The notes beneath the pieces were generated by a model that was not told the origin of the DNA, searched no databases, and was given only the letters and a program-made list of their open reading frames with translations. Below, in pieces: positions 1-7,187 of a stretch of DNA of 12,672 nt. Source of the stretch: Bog-473 sp036502025 (GTDB lineage Bacteria > Actinomycetota > Acidimicrobiia > Acidimicrobiales > RAAP-2); contig DASXZJ010000004.1 of assembly GCA_036502025.1 (NCBI GenBank), forward strand, positions 1 through 12,672, in the 5' to 3' direction. Within the stretch, counting starts at the first letter, position 1, and each line of letters opens with the position of its first letter. Both the position numbers and the translations under genes were made by a program.

Positions 1-9
1 AAGGCGCCG

Positions 10-759
10 TTAGCGCCGCCGCTCGAGCCACCCGACGAGGAGGGCGATGACCCGCGGATCGGCCCGGAGCCAGTGGCCGGCGCCGTAGACGACACGGAGG
101 TCGGCCGGTCCGGTAGCCGCGTCGGCCAGGACGCGGGCGTCGTCGACCGGGATGCTCGGATCGTCCGAGCCGTGCACGACCAATAGCGGCCGACCCTTGA
201 GGAGTCCGGCGTCCTCCTTGGGGTGGAAGATCAAGAACTCCTTGGCCCAGGTATCTGGGTTGCCTGGGTAGCCGGCGCTGCGGATGATGCCCGAGCGCAC
301 GCACCGATCAACCAGCGCGAGAGGATCGCTGGTCAGCGAATCGAGCGTGGCCGGAGTGCCCAGACAGGCCACTCCCGCGATGCGGGCGTCGGTGGCGGCC
401 AGGTGGAGGGCAAGGACGCCCCCGAAGCCGAAGCCGACCAGCCAGCGCGGGGCGTCAGCGGGGACCTCGGTGTCGATCACAAGGGCCAGGTCGTCCAACC
501 AGCCCTGCGCCGAGAAATCGCCGGCGGATTCCCCCGCGCCGCGCAGGGTTCCGGCCACCGCCCGCCAACCGGTCTCGCGGGTGAGCCGATCAGCCAGGGC
601 GGGGTAGGTATGCGCCACGTCACTGGCCGAGCCCTTGGCCCGAGGTAAGTCGTGGCAGAGCACCACATGGCCGGTCAGCGGTGCGCCGGGGGGCGTCGAG
701 GTGGCGTACGACCAGAGACCGCCTACGCCGCCAGGCAGGAGCCGGAGTGGCCCCGACAC
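10..759 (-). CDS. alpha/beta-hydrolase-fold protein lacking the nucleophile Ser
   Basis: A predicted cytoplasmic alpha/beta hydrolase of 249 residues whose substrate is unknown. Visible fold marks are an early strand ending in VLCHDLP (about 32-39), the nucleophile-elbow segment LVGFGFGG (107-114), an HGSDDPSIP segment with the usual acid at Asp200, and GAGHW with the usual His229. In active members the elbow reads G-x-S-x-G. Here it reads G-F-G-F-G, so residue 111 is Gly (codon GGC, one base from the Ser codon AGC). Asp and His are kept. I chose the GTG start at 759, one base after the acyl-CoA dehydrogenase stop; the reading frame stays open upstream but there it only shadows that gene. The spacing implies co-transcription with the dehydrogenase. 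It may be a non-catalytic homologue or use unusual chemistry. The fold is confident, the activity is not. Confidence 0.8.
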   Translation of the reverse strand: MSGPLRLLPGGVGGLWSYATSTPPGAPLTGHVVLCHDLPRAKGSASDVAHTYPALADRLTRETGWRAVAGTLRGAGESAGDFSAQGWLDDLALVIDTEVPADAPRWLVGFGFGGVLALHLAATDARIAGVACLGTPATLDSLTSDPLALVDRCVRSGIIRSAGYPGNPDTWAKEFLIFHPKEDAGLLKGRPLLVVHGSDDPSIPVDDARVLADAATGPADLRVVYGAGHWLRADPRVIALLVGWLERRR

Positions 760-760
760 G

Positions 761-1876
761 CTAAATGCCGATGCGCTGGGCCAGAAGCTCGCGGTGGTAG
801 GCCGGATCGCCGAGCAGCAGCTCCGAGGACTTAGCCCGCTTGAAGTACAGGTGGGCCGGGTGCTCCCAGGTGAAGCCGATGCCGCCGTGGATCTGGATGT
901 TCTCGGCCGCGGAGTGGAAGTAGGCCTCCGAGCAGTACGACTTGCACAGCGACGCCACCACCGGCAGCTCGTCGGAGTCCTCGGCCGCGGCCCAGGCGGC
1001 GTAATAGGCCGCCGACTTGGCCGACTCCACCTCGAGCAGCATGTCGGCGCACTTGTGCTTAATGGCCTGGAAGCTCCCGATCGGTCGCCCGAACTGGATG
1101 CGGGTCTTGGCGTATTCGACCGAGGCGTCCAGCACGCGCTGGGCTCCGCCCACCTGCTCGGCGGCCAACGCGATGGCAGCCAGGTCGAGTGTCTTGGACA
1201 GGCCGGCCTCGGCACCACCGTCAGTGCCGATCAACGAGGCCGGCGTTCCGGAGAACTCCAGCCGCGCCTGCTTGCGGGTCTGGTCCATCGTCGGCAGCGG
1301 CGTCCGGGTCAGTCCGGCGGCGTCACCCTGGACGGCGAAGAGGGACACGCCCTGGCCCGTGCGGGCGGCCACCACGATGAGGTTGGCCGTGTGACCGTCG
1401 ATCACGAACATCTTGTGGCCGTTGAGCACCCAGCCGTCGCCGCCCTTCTCGGCCGCGCACTCAATCCCGCTGAAGTCCCACTTGCCGTTGTCCTCGGTGA
1501 TGGCCAGCGTGGCGATCGTCTCGCCCGAGGCGATGCCCGGGAGGAGGTTCTTCTTGGCGTCGTCGTCCCCCGAAGTCAGCAGGGCGTTGGCGGCCAGGGC
1601 GACCGTCGAGAAGAAGGGGGCGCACAGCAGGGCGGCGCCCATCTCCTCGAGCACCACGATGAGCTCGACGTAGGTGAAGCCTGAGCCGCCGAACTCCTCG
1701 GGAATGGTCAGTGACTGCAGGCCGAGCTGATCGGCCATCTGGCTCCACACCGCCGGGTCGTACCCCTCGGTGGTCTCCATCAAGCGGCGCACCTCTGTCT
1801 CGGGTGACTTCTCGGCCAGGAAACGGCGGACGGCGGTGCGCAGTTCCTCCTGCTCATCACTGAAGGCGAAATTCAT
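761..1876 (-). CDS. acyl-CoA dehydrogenase family protein (FadE-like)
   Basis: A flavoprotein of the acyl-CoA dehydrogenase family, 371 residues, expected to put an alpha,beta double bond into an acyl-CoA thioester using FAD and to pass electrons to ETF. The N-terminal helical domain begins MNFAFSDEQEELR. The middle beta domain includes LAITEDN (124-130). The C-terminal helical domain has the family signature RIQFGRPIGSFQAIKHK (259-275) and NIQIHGGIGFTWEHP (326-340). This signature is typical of the actinobacterial FadE branch that includes steroid and side-chain dehydrogenases. At the position of the catalytic Glu of medium-chain enzymes (YEGT in those) my hand alignment gives LLGD, so the base is either elsewhere or absent and an obligate partner subunit is possible. 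The ATG has no Shine-Dalgarno, but a -10-like TAGACC ends 7 bases upstream. The downstream hydrolase follows after one base. Substrate unknown. Confidence 0.93.
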   Translation of the reverse strand: MNFAFSDEQEELRTAVRRFLAEKSPETEVRRLMETTEGYDPAVWSQMADQLGLQSLTIPEEFGGSGFTYVELIVVLEEMGAALLCAPFFSTVALAANALLTSGDDDAKKNLLPGIASGETIATLAITEDNGKWDFSGIECAAEKGGDGWVLNGHKMFVIDGHTANLIVVAARTGQGVSLFAVQGDAAGLTRTPLPTMDQTRKQARLEFSGTPASLIGTDGGAEAGLSKTLDLAAIALAAEQVGGAQRVLDASVEYAKTRIQFGRPIGSFQAIKHKCADMLLEVESAKSAAYYAAWAAAEDSDELPVVASLCKSYCSEAYFHSAAENIQIHGGIGFTWEHPAHLYFKRAKSSELLLGDPAYHRELLAQRIGI

Positions 1877-1883
1877 GCTGGCT

Positions 1884-1889
1884 GGTCTA
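1884..1889 (-). promoter_or_regulatory. -10-like element for the acyl-CoA dehydrogenase gene
   Basis: On the minus strand GGTAGACC ends 7 bases before the ATG at 1876. The same GGTAGAC stands at the same distance from the sufC start at 2610. No Shine-Dalgarno lies between element and ATG, so transcription would begin at or beside the start codon (leaderless mRNA), which is common in actinobacteria. The sixth base is C rather than the consensus T, and no clear -35 is seen. Confidence 0.35.
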
Positions 1890-1944
1890 CCAGAACATGG
1901 GCCACTGCGACCAGAAGGCCCCTGGCTGTGGGACGCTGGAGGGC

Positions 1945-2562
1945 ATGGGACAGCTGGAGATGATCTGGAGTGACGCCCGGGCCGAAGTGCACCAAATTGT
2001 GGTCGGCCCGATGGACAACAACGTCTACGTGATCCGCTGCCGCCGATCGGGCGACGCCCTGCTGATCGACGCGGCGAACGAGCACGAGGCCCTGCTGGAG
2101 ATCTGCACCCGCCTGGGCGTCGGCCAGGTGGTCGAGACGCACGGCCATTGGGACCACATCCAGGCCGTGCCCGCCGTGCGCGAGGCCGGGATCGGGGTGG
2201 CGGTCACCCAGGCTGACGCCGGCATGCTGCCCAGCTATGACCAGATTCTGGGCGACGACGAGCTCCTGAGCGTGGGTGACCTGCGGATTCGCACCCTGAC
2301 CACGCCCGGGCACACGCCCGGGTCCATCTGCTTCGCGCTGGAGGAGACCCCCCTGCTCTTCACCGGGGACACCCTCTTCCCAGGTGGCCCGGGGAACACC
2401 AAGCTCGAAGGGGGCGACTTCGAGGCGATCATCACCTCCATCGAGCGGCGGATCTTCGCCAAATTCGACCCCGCCACGGTGGTCCTGCCTGGCCATGGGC
2501 TGGCCACCACCATCGGCAACGAGGCCCCCCACCTGGGTGTATGGATCGACCGTGGCTGGTAG
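1945..2562 (+). CDS. metallo-beta-lactamase-fold hydrolase (glyoxalase II-like)
   Basis: A predicted two-metal hydrolase of the metallo-beta-lactamase superfamily, about 205 residues and single-domain, most like glyoxalase II/YcbL-type thioester hydrolases. Metal ligands visible are THGHWDH (His66, His68, Asp70, His71), TPGHTPG (His123), FTGDTLF (Asp142) and LPGHG (His184), which is the complete set in the usual order. The start is uncertain. ATG 1945 has GGAGGG just upstream but at very short spacing; ATG 1897 would add 16 residues and ATG 1960 would remove 5. Residues from about 15 on (VHQIVVGPMDNNVYVI) are the conserved part. It is transcribed away from the acyl-CoA dehydrogenase gene and towards sufC, whose start is 47 bases past this stop. 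A link to Fe-S assembly is not implied by the sequence. It could act on S-lactoylglutathione or mycothiol analogues, but the substrate cannot be told. Confidence 0.88.
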   Translation: MGQLEMIWSDARAEVHQIVVGPMDNNVYVIRCRRSGDALLIDAANEHEALLEICTRLGVGQVVETHGHWDHIQAVPAVREAGIGVAVTQADAGMLPSYDQILGDDELLSVGDLRIRTLTTPGHTPGSICFALEETPLLFTGDTLFPGGPGNTKLEGGDFEAIITSIERRIFAKFDPATVVLPGHGLATTIGNEAPHLGVWIDRGW

Positions 2563-2596
2563 CCGGCCTCCGTGTCGCTAAACCCGACCAAAACGG

Positions 2597-2602
2597 TAGA
2601 CT
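2597..2602 (+). promoter_or_regulatory. -10-like element of the sufC-sufS-sufU operon
   Basis: TAGACT (within GGTAGACT) fits the TANNNT actinobacterial -10 and ends 7 bases before the ATG at 2610. No Shine-Dalgarno is present in the bases between (TTTAGCA). The spacing predicts a transcript starting at or next to the A of the ATG, a leaderless mRNA. A convincing -35 is not visible. It lies in the 47-base gap after the metallo-hydrolase stop. Confidence 0.5.
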
Positions 2603-2609
2603 TTTAGCA

Positions 2610-3368
2610 ATGGCACCACAGGCACCGGCGGCACCCCTCCTCGAGATCCGCGACCTCCACGTCGAAGCCGAAGGGCACCAGATCCTGCGCGGGGTGAACC
2701 TTTCGGTAGGCGCGGGCGAAGTGCACGCCCTGATGGGTCCCAATGGCGCGGGCAAGTCGACCCTGGCCGGCGCGCTGATGGGCCACCCGTCCTACACCGT
2801 CACCACCGGCTCGATCCTGCTCGACGGCGAGGACGTGACCTCCTGGGCCACCGATGTCCGCTCCAAGGCCGGCCTGTTCCTCGCCTTCCAGTATCCCGAG
2901 TCGATCGAGGGTGTCTCGGTCACCCAGTTCCTGCGCCAGGCCATGGCGGCCCGTACCGAGGACGAGGTCTCGGTGCTCGAAGTGCGCGTGCTGATGACCG
3001 AGTGGATGGAGCGCCTCGGCATGGACAAGTCGTTCGCCACCCGCCATCTCAACCAGGGCTTCAGCGGCGGCGAGAAGAAGCGCAACGAGATCCTACAGAT
3101 GGCCCTCCTCAAGCCCCGGGTGGCCGTCCTCGACGAGACGGACTCCGGACTCGACATCGACGCTCTGCGAGTGGTGGGCCGAGGTGTCCACGCCGTGCGC
3201 GACGAGCGGCCCGAACTCGGGGTGCTGGTCATAACCCACTACCAGCGCCTGCTCGATGAGCTCAAGCCCGACATCGTCCACATCCTCGTCGACGGCCGGA
3301 TCGCCGAGAGCGGCGGACCCGAGCTGGCCCAGCGGGTCGAGCTCGAAGGTTACGGAGCCTGGCAATGA
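2610..3368 (+). CDS. sufC: Fe-S cluster assembly ATPase SufC (copy A)
   Basis: The ATPase of the SufBCD scaffold, an ABC-type soluble ATPase that drives Fe-S cluster assembly in the cytoplasm, 252 residues. Motifs in order are Walker A GPNGAGKS (43-50), the Q-loop FLAFQYPESIEGV (90-102), the ABC signature FSGGEKKR (151-158), Walker B VAVLDETDSGLDID (171-184) with Asp175/Glu176, and the H-loop His210 in VITHYQRLL. All catalytic positions are intact and the length is normal. I chose ATG 2610, because the frame opens further upstream (2541) but that stretch overlaps the metallo-hydrolase end, and the -10-like element sits just before 2610. Its TGA overlaps the sufS ATG by 4 bases. A second, clearly diverged SufC lies at 10054-10797. 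Which copy pairs with SufB and SufD cannot be told from sequence. Confidence 0.96.
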   Translation: MAPQAPAAPLLEIRDLHVEAEGHQILRGVNLSVGAGEVHALMGPNGAGKSTLAGALMGHPSYTVTTGSILLDGEDVTSWATDVRSKAGLFLAFQYPESIEGVSVTQFLRQAMAARTEDEVSVLEVRVLMTEWMERLGMDKSFATRHLNQGFSGGEKKRNEILQMALLKPRVAVLDETDSGLDIDALRVVGRGVHAVRDERPELGVLVITHYQRLLDELKPDIVHILVDGRIAESGGPELAQRVELEGYGAWQ

Positions 3369-4615
3369 CGCAGACGCCGACCGCCCCGCTCAACGTCGAG
3401 GCCCTCCGCAAGGACTTCCCTCTCCTCTCCCGCCGGGTGCACGACCGCCCGATCGTCTACCTCGACTCAGCCTCCTCGGCCTTGCAACCGCACGTCGTGA
3501 TCGACGCCATGACGCGCTACTACGAGACGACCCACGCCAACGTGCACCGCGGCGTCTACGCCACGGCGGAGGAGTCGACCCACCTCTACGAAAACGCCCG
3601 CCTGGTGGTGGGCCGTTTCATCGGCGCGCCCGACCCGGCCCACGAGATCGTCTTCGCCAAGAACACGACGGAGGCACTCAACCTGGTGGCCCACACCTGG
3701 GGCCGCGCCAACCTCAAGGCGGGCGACCGCATCCTGCTCACCGAGATGGAGCACCACGCCAACATCGTCCCCTGGCTCATGCTGGCCGAGGAGATCGGCC
3801 TCGAGCTTCGCTACCTGCCCGTCGACGCCGAGGGTCGCCTCGACCTCGACGACCTGAACACCTTGGTCGACGGGGTGAAGCTGGTGGGGATCAGCGCCAT
3901 GTCCAATGTGCTCGGGACCATCAATCCCCTGGCCGAGATCGCCACCGCCGCCCACCGCGCCGGCGCCCTTGTGGTGGCAGACGGCGCGCAACTCGTCCCC
4001 CACTCCCCGATCGATGTGACGGCGCTCGGGGCCGACTTCCTGGCCTTCTCCGCTCACAAGATGATGGGCCCGACCGGGATCGGCGTCCTGTGGGCTCGGG
4101 CCGAACTGCTCGAGGCCATGCCGCCGTTCCTCGGTGGGGGCGGCATGATCCTCGACGTGAAGCTCGACTCGTTCCGGGCCGCCCCACCCCCGGCGCGCTT
4201 CGAGGCCGGCACCCCGCCGATCGCCGAGGCGGTCGGGCTCACCGCCGCCGTCGACTACCTGAGCGAAATCGGGATGGACCGGATCCGGGCGCACGAGCTC
4301 GCGTTGACCAATTACGCGCTGGCTCGGCTGGACGAGAAGCTGGGCGCCGACTGCCGCATCTTCGGTCCCCCGGCCGGCGAGGACAGGGGCGGCGTCATGT
4401 CCATCGCCTACCGCGATGTGCACGCGCACGACCTGGCCCAGGTGCTCGACCAGTTCGGCGTCTGCGTGCGGCCGGGCCACCACTGCGCCAAGCCCCTCAT
4501 GCGCAAGCTCGGCGTCCAGGCCACGGCGCGAGCCTCGTTGTCCCTGTTCAGCGACGAGCACGACATCGAAGTGTTGATCGAAGGATTGGTGGAAGCCGGT
4601 AGATTGTTCGGGTGA
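3365..4615 (+). CDS. sufS: cysteine desulfurase SufS
   Basis: A PLP-dependent class V aminotransferase-fold cysteine desulfurase, 416 residues, which takes sulfur from L-cysteine as an enzyme persulfide and releases alanine to feed the SUF scaffold. Visible residues are the N-terminal YLDSASSALQP (32-42), MEHHAN (128-133) whose His stacks on PLP, the PLP lysine in FSAHKMMGPTG (Lys232), and the persulfide cysteine Cys374 in RPGHHCAKPLM. The short RPGHHCA segment marks it as a group II (SufS/CsdA) enzyme rather than IscS. The ATG overlaps the end of sufC by 4 bases (ATGA) and the TGA touches the sufU ATG, so translation is probably coupled across all three genes. Length and motifs are complete, and the next gene, sufU, encodes its usual partner in Gram-positive bacteria. 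Confidence 0.97.
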   Translation: MTQTPTAPLNVEALRKDFPLLSRRVHDRPIVYLDSASSALQPHVVIDAMTRYYETTHANVHRGVYATAEESTHLYENARLVVGRFIGAPDPAHEIVFAKNTTEALNLVAHTWGRANLKAGDRILLTEMEHHANIVPWLMLAEEIGLELRYLPVDAEGRLDLDDLNTLVDGVKLVGISAMSNVLGTINPLAEIATAAHRAGALVVADGAQLVPHSPIDVTALGADFLAFSAHKMMGPTGIGVLWARAELLEAMPPFLGGGGMILDVKLDSFRAAPPPARFEAGTPPIAEAVGLTAAVDYLSEIGMDRIRAHELALTNYALARLDEKLGADCRIFGPPAGEDRGGVMSIAYRDVHAHDLAQVLDQFGVCVRPGHHCAKPLMRKLGVQATARASLSLFSDEHDIEVLIEGLVEAGRLFG

Positions 4616-5097
4616 TGGCCGACCTGGAAGAGCTGTACCGCGAGATCATCCTCGACCACTACCGCTCACCGAGAAACCGTGGCGAACTCGACTCACCACC
4701 GGCCCACCGGGTGGAGGGTTTCAACCCCCTCTGCGGTGACGAGGTGGTCATCAGCCTCCTGGTCGAGGACGGCAAGCTGGCCGACGTCAAGATCGGCGGC
4801 TCGGGCTGCTCCATCAGCCAGTCCTCGGCCTCCCTCATGTCATCCGCGGTCAAGGGCAGGCCGGTCGACGAGGTGCATCAGCTCATCCACACCTTCAAGG
4901 GCATGATGTCGATCCACGAGGCGCTGCTCGGCCGGGACGGAGAGGTCGAGGAGCCCGAGGTGATCGACCTCGACAAACTGGGCGAGCTGGCCGCGCTCCA
5001 GGGCGTCGTCAAGTTCCCGGTCCGGATCAAGTGCGCCACCCTCAGTTGGAACGCGCTGGCGCAGGGCCTCGACGAAGTGGCGGCCGAAGCCTCCTAG
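4615..5097 (+). CDS. sufU: SufU, zinc-dependent sulfurtransferase partner of SufS
   Basis: The SufU/IscU-like sulfur acceptor that takes the persulfide from SufS, as in Bacillus and actinobacteria which lack SufE; 160 residues. The zinc-site residues are present: Cys40 and Asp42 in NPLCGDE, Cys65 in GSGCSIS and Cys140 in IKCATLSW. The insertion between about 95 and 120 that separates SufU from IscU is also present. I prefer ATG 4615, which overlaps the sufS TGA by one base; an in-frame GTG at 4612 would add one residue. The stop is TAG at 5095-5097. TA is the IS630 target and G is the first base of the inserted element. The sequence beyond the IS also begins with G, so the stop was TAG before insertion and the protein is unchanged. 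It is the last gene of this SUF half, and no SufT-like gene follows. Confidence 0.96.
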   Translation: MADLEELYREIILDHYRSPRNRGELDSPPAHRVEGFNPLCGDEVVISLLVEDGKLADVKIGGSGCSISQSSASLMSSAVKGRPVDEVHQLIHTFKGMMSIHEALLGRDGEVEEPEVIDLDKLGELAALQGVVKFPVRIKCATLSWNALAQGLDEVAAEAS

Positions 5098-5109
5098 TGA
5101 CCTGAGTCA
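5097..5109 (+). repeat. left terminal inverted repeat of the IS630 element
   Basis: GTGACCTGAGTCA is the exact reverse complement of 6246-6258. Only scattered matches continue inwards. Its first base completes the TAG stop of sufU. Confidence 0.9.
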
Positions 5110-5175
5110 TAAATAGTTCCGCAGGTATTCGCGGAGTCGCGCGTTCCTTCCGTCGTCAGCGACGATGGGAGGCAC

Positions 5176-6261
5176 ATGTCCGCTCCGATGCCCGAACCGC
5201 TTGTATTGAGTGACGATGAGCGCACGACGCTCGTGCGCTGGGCCCGTCGGCCCAAGAGCGGACAAGCGCTTGCGTTGCGCTGTCGGATCGTCTTGGCCTG
5301 TGCCGAAGGTGGCCACTTCAACGAGGTCGCCAAGCAGCTCGGTGTCGACCGCTCCACGGTGCGCAAGTGGCGCCACCGCTTCGCTGAACTACGCCTCGAT
5401 GGCCTTCACGACGAGCCAAGGCCGGGCGCGCCGCGCAGCATCGGTGACGACGACGTCGAGCCCGTGATCGTCAAGACCCTCGAAGAAACGCCGAGCGACG
5501 CCACCCACTGGTCGACGAGGTCCATGTCCAAAGCGACGGGGATGAGCCAGTCTGCGGTCTCGCGTATTTGGCGGGCCTTCGGTCTCAAGCCGCATCTCGT
5601 CGAGACCTTCAAGCTCAGCCCCGACCCGCTCTTCGTCGAGAAGGTGCGCGACGTGGTGGGCCTCTACATCAACCCACCTGAAGGAGCCCTCGTCCTCTGC
5701 GTCGATGAGAAGACCCAGGTTCAGGCGCTCGATCGCACCGCGCCGGTGCTCCCGCTGCGCCCCGGGCTCCCCGAGCGCCGCACCCATGACTACGTGCGAG
5801 GTGGCACCACCAACCTCTATGCCGCTCTCGACGTTGCCTCGGGGCATGTGATCACCGACATGACCGAGCGCCACCGGGCCCAAGAGTTCCGGCGCTTCTT
5901 GAACCTGATCAACCGCAGCGTGCCCGAGGATCTTGACGTGCACCTGATCGTCGACAACGTCTCGACACACAAGACACCCGAAATCAAGCGCTGGCTCCTA
6001 CGCCATCCGCGCTTTCACCTGCACTTCACGCCCACGTACAGCTCATGGATCAACCTCATCGAGCGCTGGTTCGCCGAGCTCACCAACAAGTGGCTCCGCC
6101 GAGGCACCCATCGCTCGACCAAGGAACTCGAAGCGTCCATCTCCCGTTGGGTCGAGCAGTGGAACGCAGAACCCAAGCCCTTCGTCTGGCACAAGAGCGC
6201 TGACGAGATCCTCGACACGCTCGCTAGCTACTGCGAGCGGATCTCTGACTCAGGTCACTAG
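5176..6261 (+). CDS. IS630-family DDE transposase
   Basis: A 361-residue transposase for cut-and-paste movement at TA dinucleotides. An N-terminal helix-turn-helix region (about 45-80, with FNEVAKQLGVDRSTVRKW) precedes the integrase-like catalytic core. The DDE residues appear to be Asp in LCVDEKTQ, Asp in LIVDNVSTHKT and Glu in WINLIERWF, with 35 residues between the second and third, as expected for IS630. The SSWINLIERWF segment is characteristic of the family. The ATG at 5176 has GGGAGG just upstream (5167-5172). The last residues SDSGH are encoded by the right inverted repeat itself. The element supplies no stop codon: translation ends at TAG, made from the duplicated TA (6259-6260) and the next host base. 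At a target followed by C or T the protein would run on into host sequence. Confidence 0.95.
   Translation: MSAPMPEPLVLSDDERTTLVRWARRPKSGQALALRCRIVLACAEGGHFNEVAKQLGVDRSTVRKWRHRFAELRLDGLHDEPRPGAPRSIGDDDVEPVIVKTLEETPSDATHWSTRSMSKATGMSQSAVSRIWRAFGLKPHLVETFKLSPDPLFVEKVRDVVGLYINPPEGALVLCVDEKTQVQALDRTAPVLPLRPGLPERRTHDYVRGGTTNLYAALDVASGHVITDMTERHRAQEFRRFLNLINRSVPEDLDVHLIVDNVSTHKTPEIKRWLLRHPRFHLHFTPTYSSWINLIERWFAELTNKWLRRGTHRSTKELEASISRWVEQWNAEPKPFVWHKSADEILDTLASYCERISDSGH
6246..6258 (-). repeat. right terminal inverted repeat of the IS630 element
   Basis: TGACTCAGGTCAC is the exact reverse complement of 5097-5109. It lies wholly inside the 3' end of the transposase reading frame. Confidence 0.9.
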
Positions 6262-6277
6262 GTCCGGTAAAGCCCGA

Positions 6278-7183
6278 TCAGCTGGCGAGCGGGTCGCGGT
6301 GGAGCCAGGCCAGCAGATCGGTGGGAGCCATCGTGGCGACCCGCTCCAGGTAGCGCTCGACCTCCCCGCTCGACAGCACCTCGCGTCCCTCGCCCGGAGA
6401 ACCCCGCCGGAAGAACCGGGCGCTGTCCTTGAGCACACCCAACCCGTCGGGCACCACCCGCGCCGCCTGGGCGGCCATGGACTCGAAGCGCGCCGCATCC
6501 ACCAGGGCGGGCCAGGCCTCGGCGGCCGGTTCGGCACCGAGGCGCGACGCCAGTCGTCGCATCTCACCCTCGAGGTCCGCCCACAGATCCTCGTAGCGCA
6601 CGAGGACCACGTTCGCCTCGTCCCGAAGAAGCCAGGCGTCCGACAGGTGCCACATGACCCCGGGGAGGGAGTCCAACGCCTCGGCTGGCGGGCCCGACCA
6701 GTCGATCCACGAGAGCAGCCATGCCCGGAGCGGCGGCGGGGTCAGCTCCGGCCCGGCGGGAGGCGCCTGCCCGGTTAGCTCGCGCAGCCGCACCCGGTCG
6801 AGGTTGGCTTGCTGGTGGTACAGCGACACCGCCATATCGAGCGGGTGCCGGGCCACGACGATGTAGGTAGCCCGCTCGTCCAGCGGAAGACCGTCGAGCG
6901 GGGTGTGCGTCTTGATCACCCGTCGATGCGATTGCGCCTCCAGCTGGCCGAAGACGCTGCCGCGGCTCGACACCAGCCAGTCCAGCCACGGCGAGAGCTC
7001 GCCCAGTGGTACGGGTAGTTCGGGCGACCCGATCACCAGCATGGCGGCAATCATCTGGACCCACGTCGTGCCGCTCTTCGAACGCGTGCTGATCACGATG
7101 TCGCCCGAGCGGAACGGGAAGTCGAGCCAACGGCCGCTGTCCTCGTCGCGGGACCGGTAACGGACCACGGGCGCCCGGTTCAC
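6278..7183 (-). CDS. PAPS-dependent sulfotransferase (type 1 domain)
   Basis: A cytosolic-type sulfotransferase of 301 residues, expected to transfer sulfate from PAPS to a hydroxyl or amine of an unknown acceptor. The 5'-phosphosulfate loop is STRSKSGTTW (32-41). A His that fits the catalytic base is in VIKTHTPLD (His93). The 3'-phosphate site is VVARHPLDMAVSLYH (109-123, Arg112 and Ser120). The C-terminal PAPS loop is FFRRGSPGEG (257-266). No signal peptide or membrane segment is seen. The start is GTG at 7183, only 4 bases after the LCP gene stop, so it is probably translated from the same mRNA as the two LCP genes. That context suggests, without proving, a cell-envelope glycan or lipid as acceptor. 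Its end faces the sufU end across the IS element. Confidence 0.92.
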   Translation of the reverse strand: MNRAPVVRYRSRDEDSGRWLDFPFRSGDIVISTRSKSGTTWVQMIAAMLVIGSPELPVPLGELSPWLDWLVSSRGSVFGQLEAQSHRRVIKTHTPLDGLPLDERATYIVVARHPLDMAVSLYHQQANLDRVRLRELTGQAPPAGPELTPPPLRAWLLSWIDWSGPPAEALDSLPGVMWHLSDAWLLRDEANVVLVRYEDLWADLEGEMRRLASRLGAEPAAEAWPALVDAARFESMAAQAARVVPDGLGVLKDSARFFRRGSPGEGREVLSSGEVERYLERVATMAPTDLLAWLHRDPLAS

Positions 7184-7187
7184 CCGA

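Larger units (their letters stand above)
5097..6258 (+). mobile_element. complete IS630-family insertion sequence, 1162 bp
   Basis: Bounded by 13-bp perfect inverted repeats (GTGACCTGAGTCA at the left, its complement at the right) and flanked by TA on both sides. It carries one full-length transposase gene (5176-6261) in the same direction as sufU. Repeats, TA duplication and DDE residues are all undamaged, suggesting a recent and possibly active element. It inserted at the tail-to-tail junction of the sufCSU operon and the sulfotransferase gene. That is a neutral site: SufU keeps its stop, and the sulfotransferase stop lies 17 bases beyond the right-hand TAG. Confidence 0.93.
5095..6260. repeat. 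TA target-site duplication flanking the IS630 element
   Basis: TA at 5095-5096 and TA at 6259-6260 immediately border the inverted repeats, the dinucleotide duplication made by IS630/Tc1-mariner transposition. Removing the element with one TA restores CCTCCTAGGTCCGG, in which the sufU stop TAG is intact. Confidence 0.85.

Noticed and set aside
760..1218. Extension of the hydrolase frame upstream of the GTG at 759
   Set aside because: It lies entirely inside the acyl-CoA dehydrogenase gene in another frame and encodes Arg/Pro/Ser-rich sequence unlike any hydrolase N-terminus.
1882..1893. Palindrome CTGGTCTACCAG between the divergent genes as an operator
   Set aside because: The arms are only 5 bp and the centre is not symmetric; it coincides with the -10-like element and gives too little support.
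3467..4561. Long minus-strand reading frame antisense to sufS
   Set aside because: A mirror of the sufS codon pattern with no motifs; SufS itself is complete.
3256..4602. Long plus-strand reading frame of 448 codons overlapping sufS
   Set aside because: It is in another frame of sufS, rich in Arg/Pro/Gly, with no recognisable domain. It comes from high-GC codon bias.
6261..6277. Terminator between the convergent sufU and sulfotransferase ends
   Set aside because: The 17 bases show no stem-loop. The inverted repeats nearby belong to the IS element.
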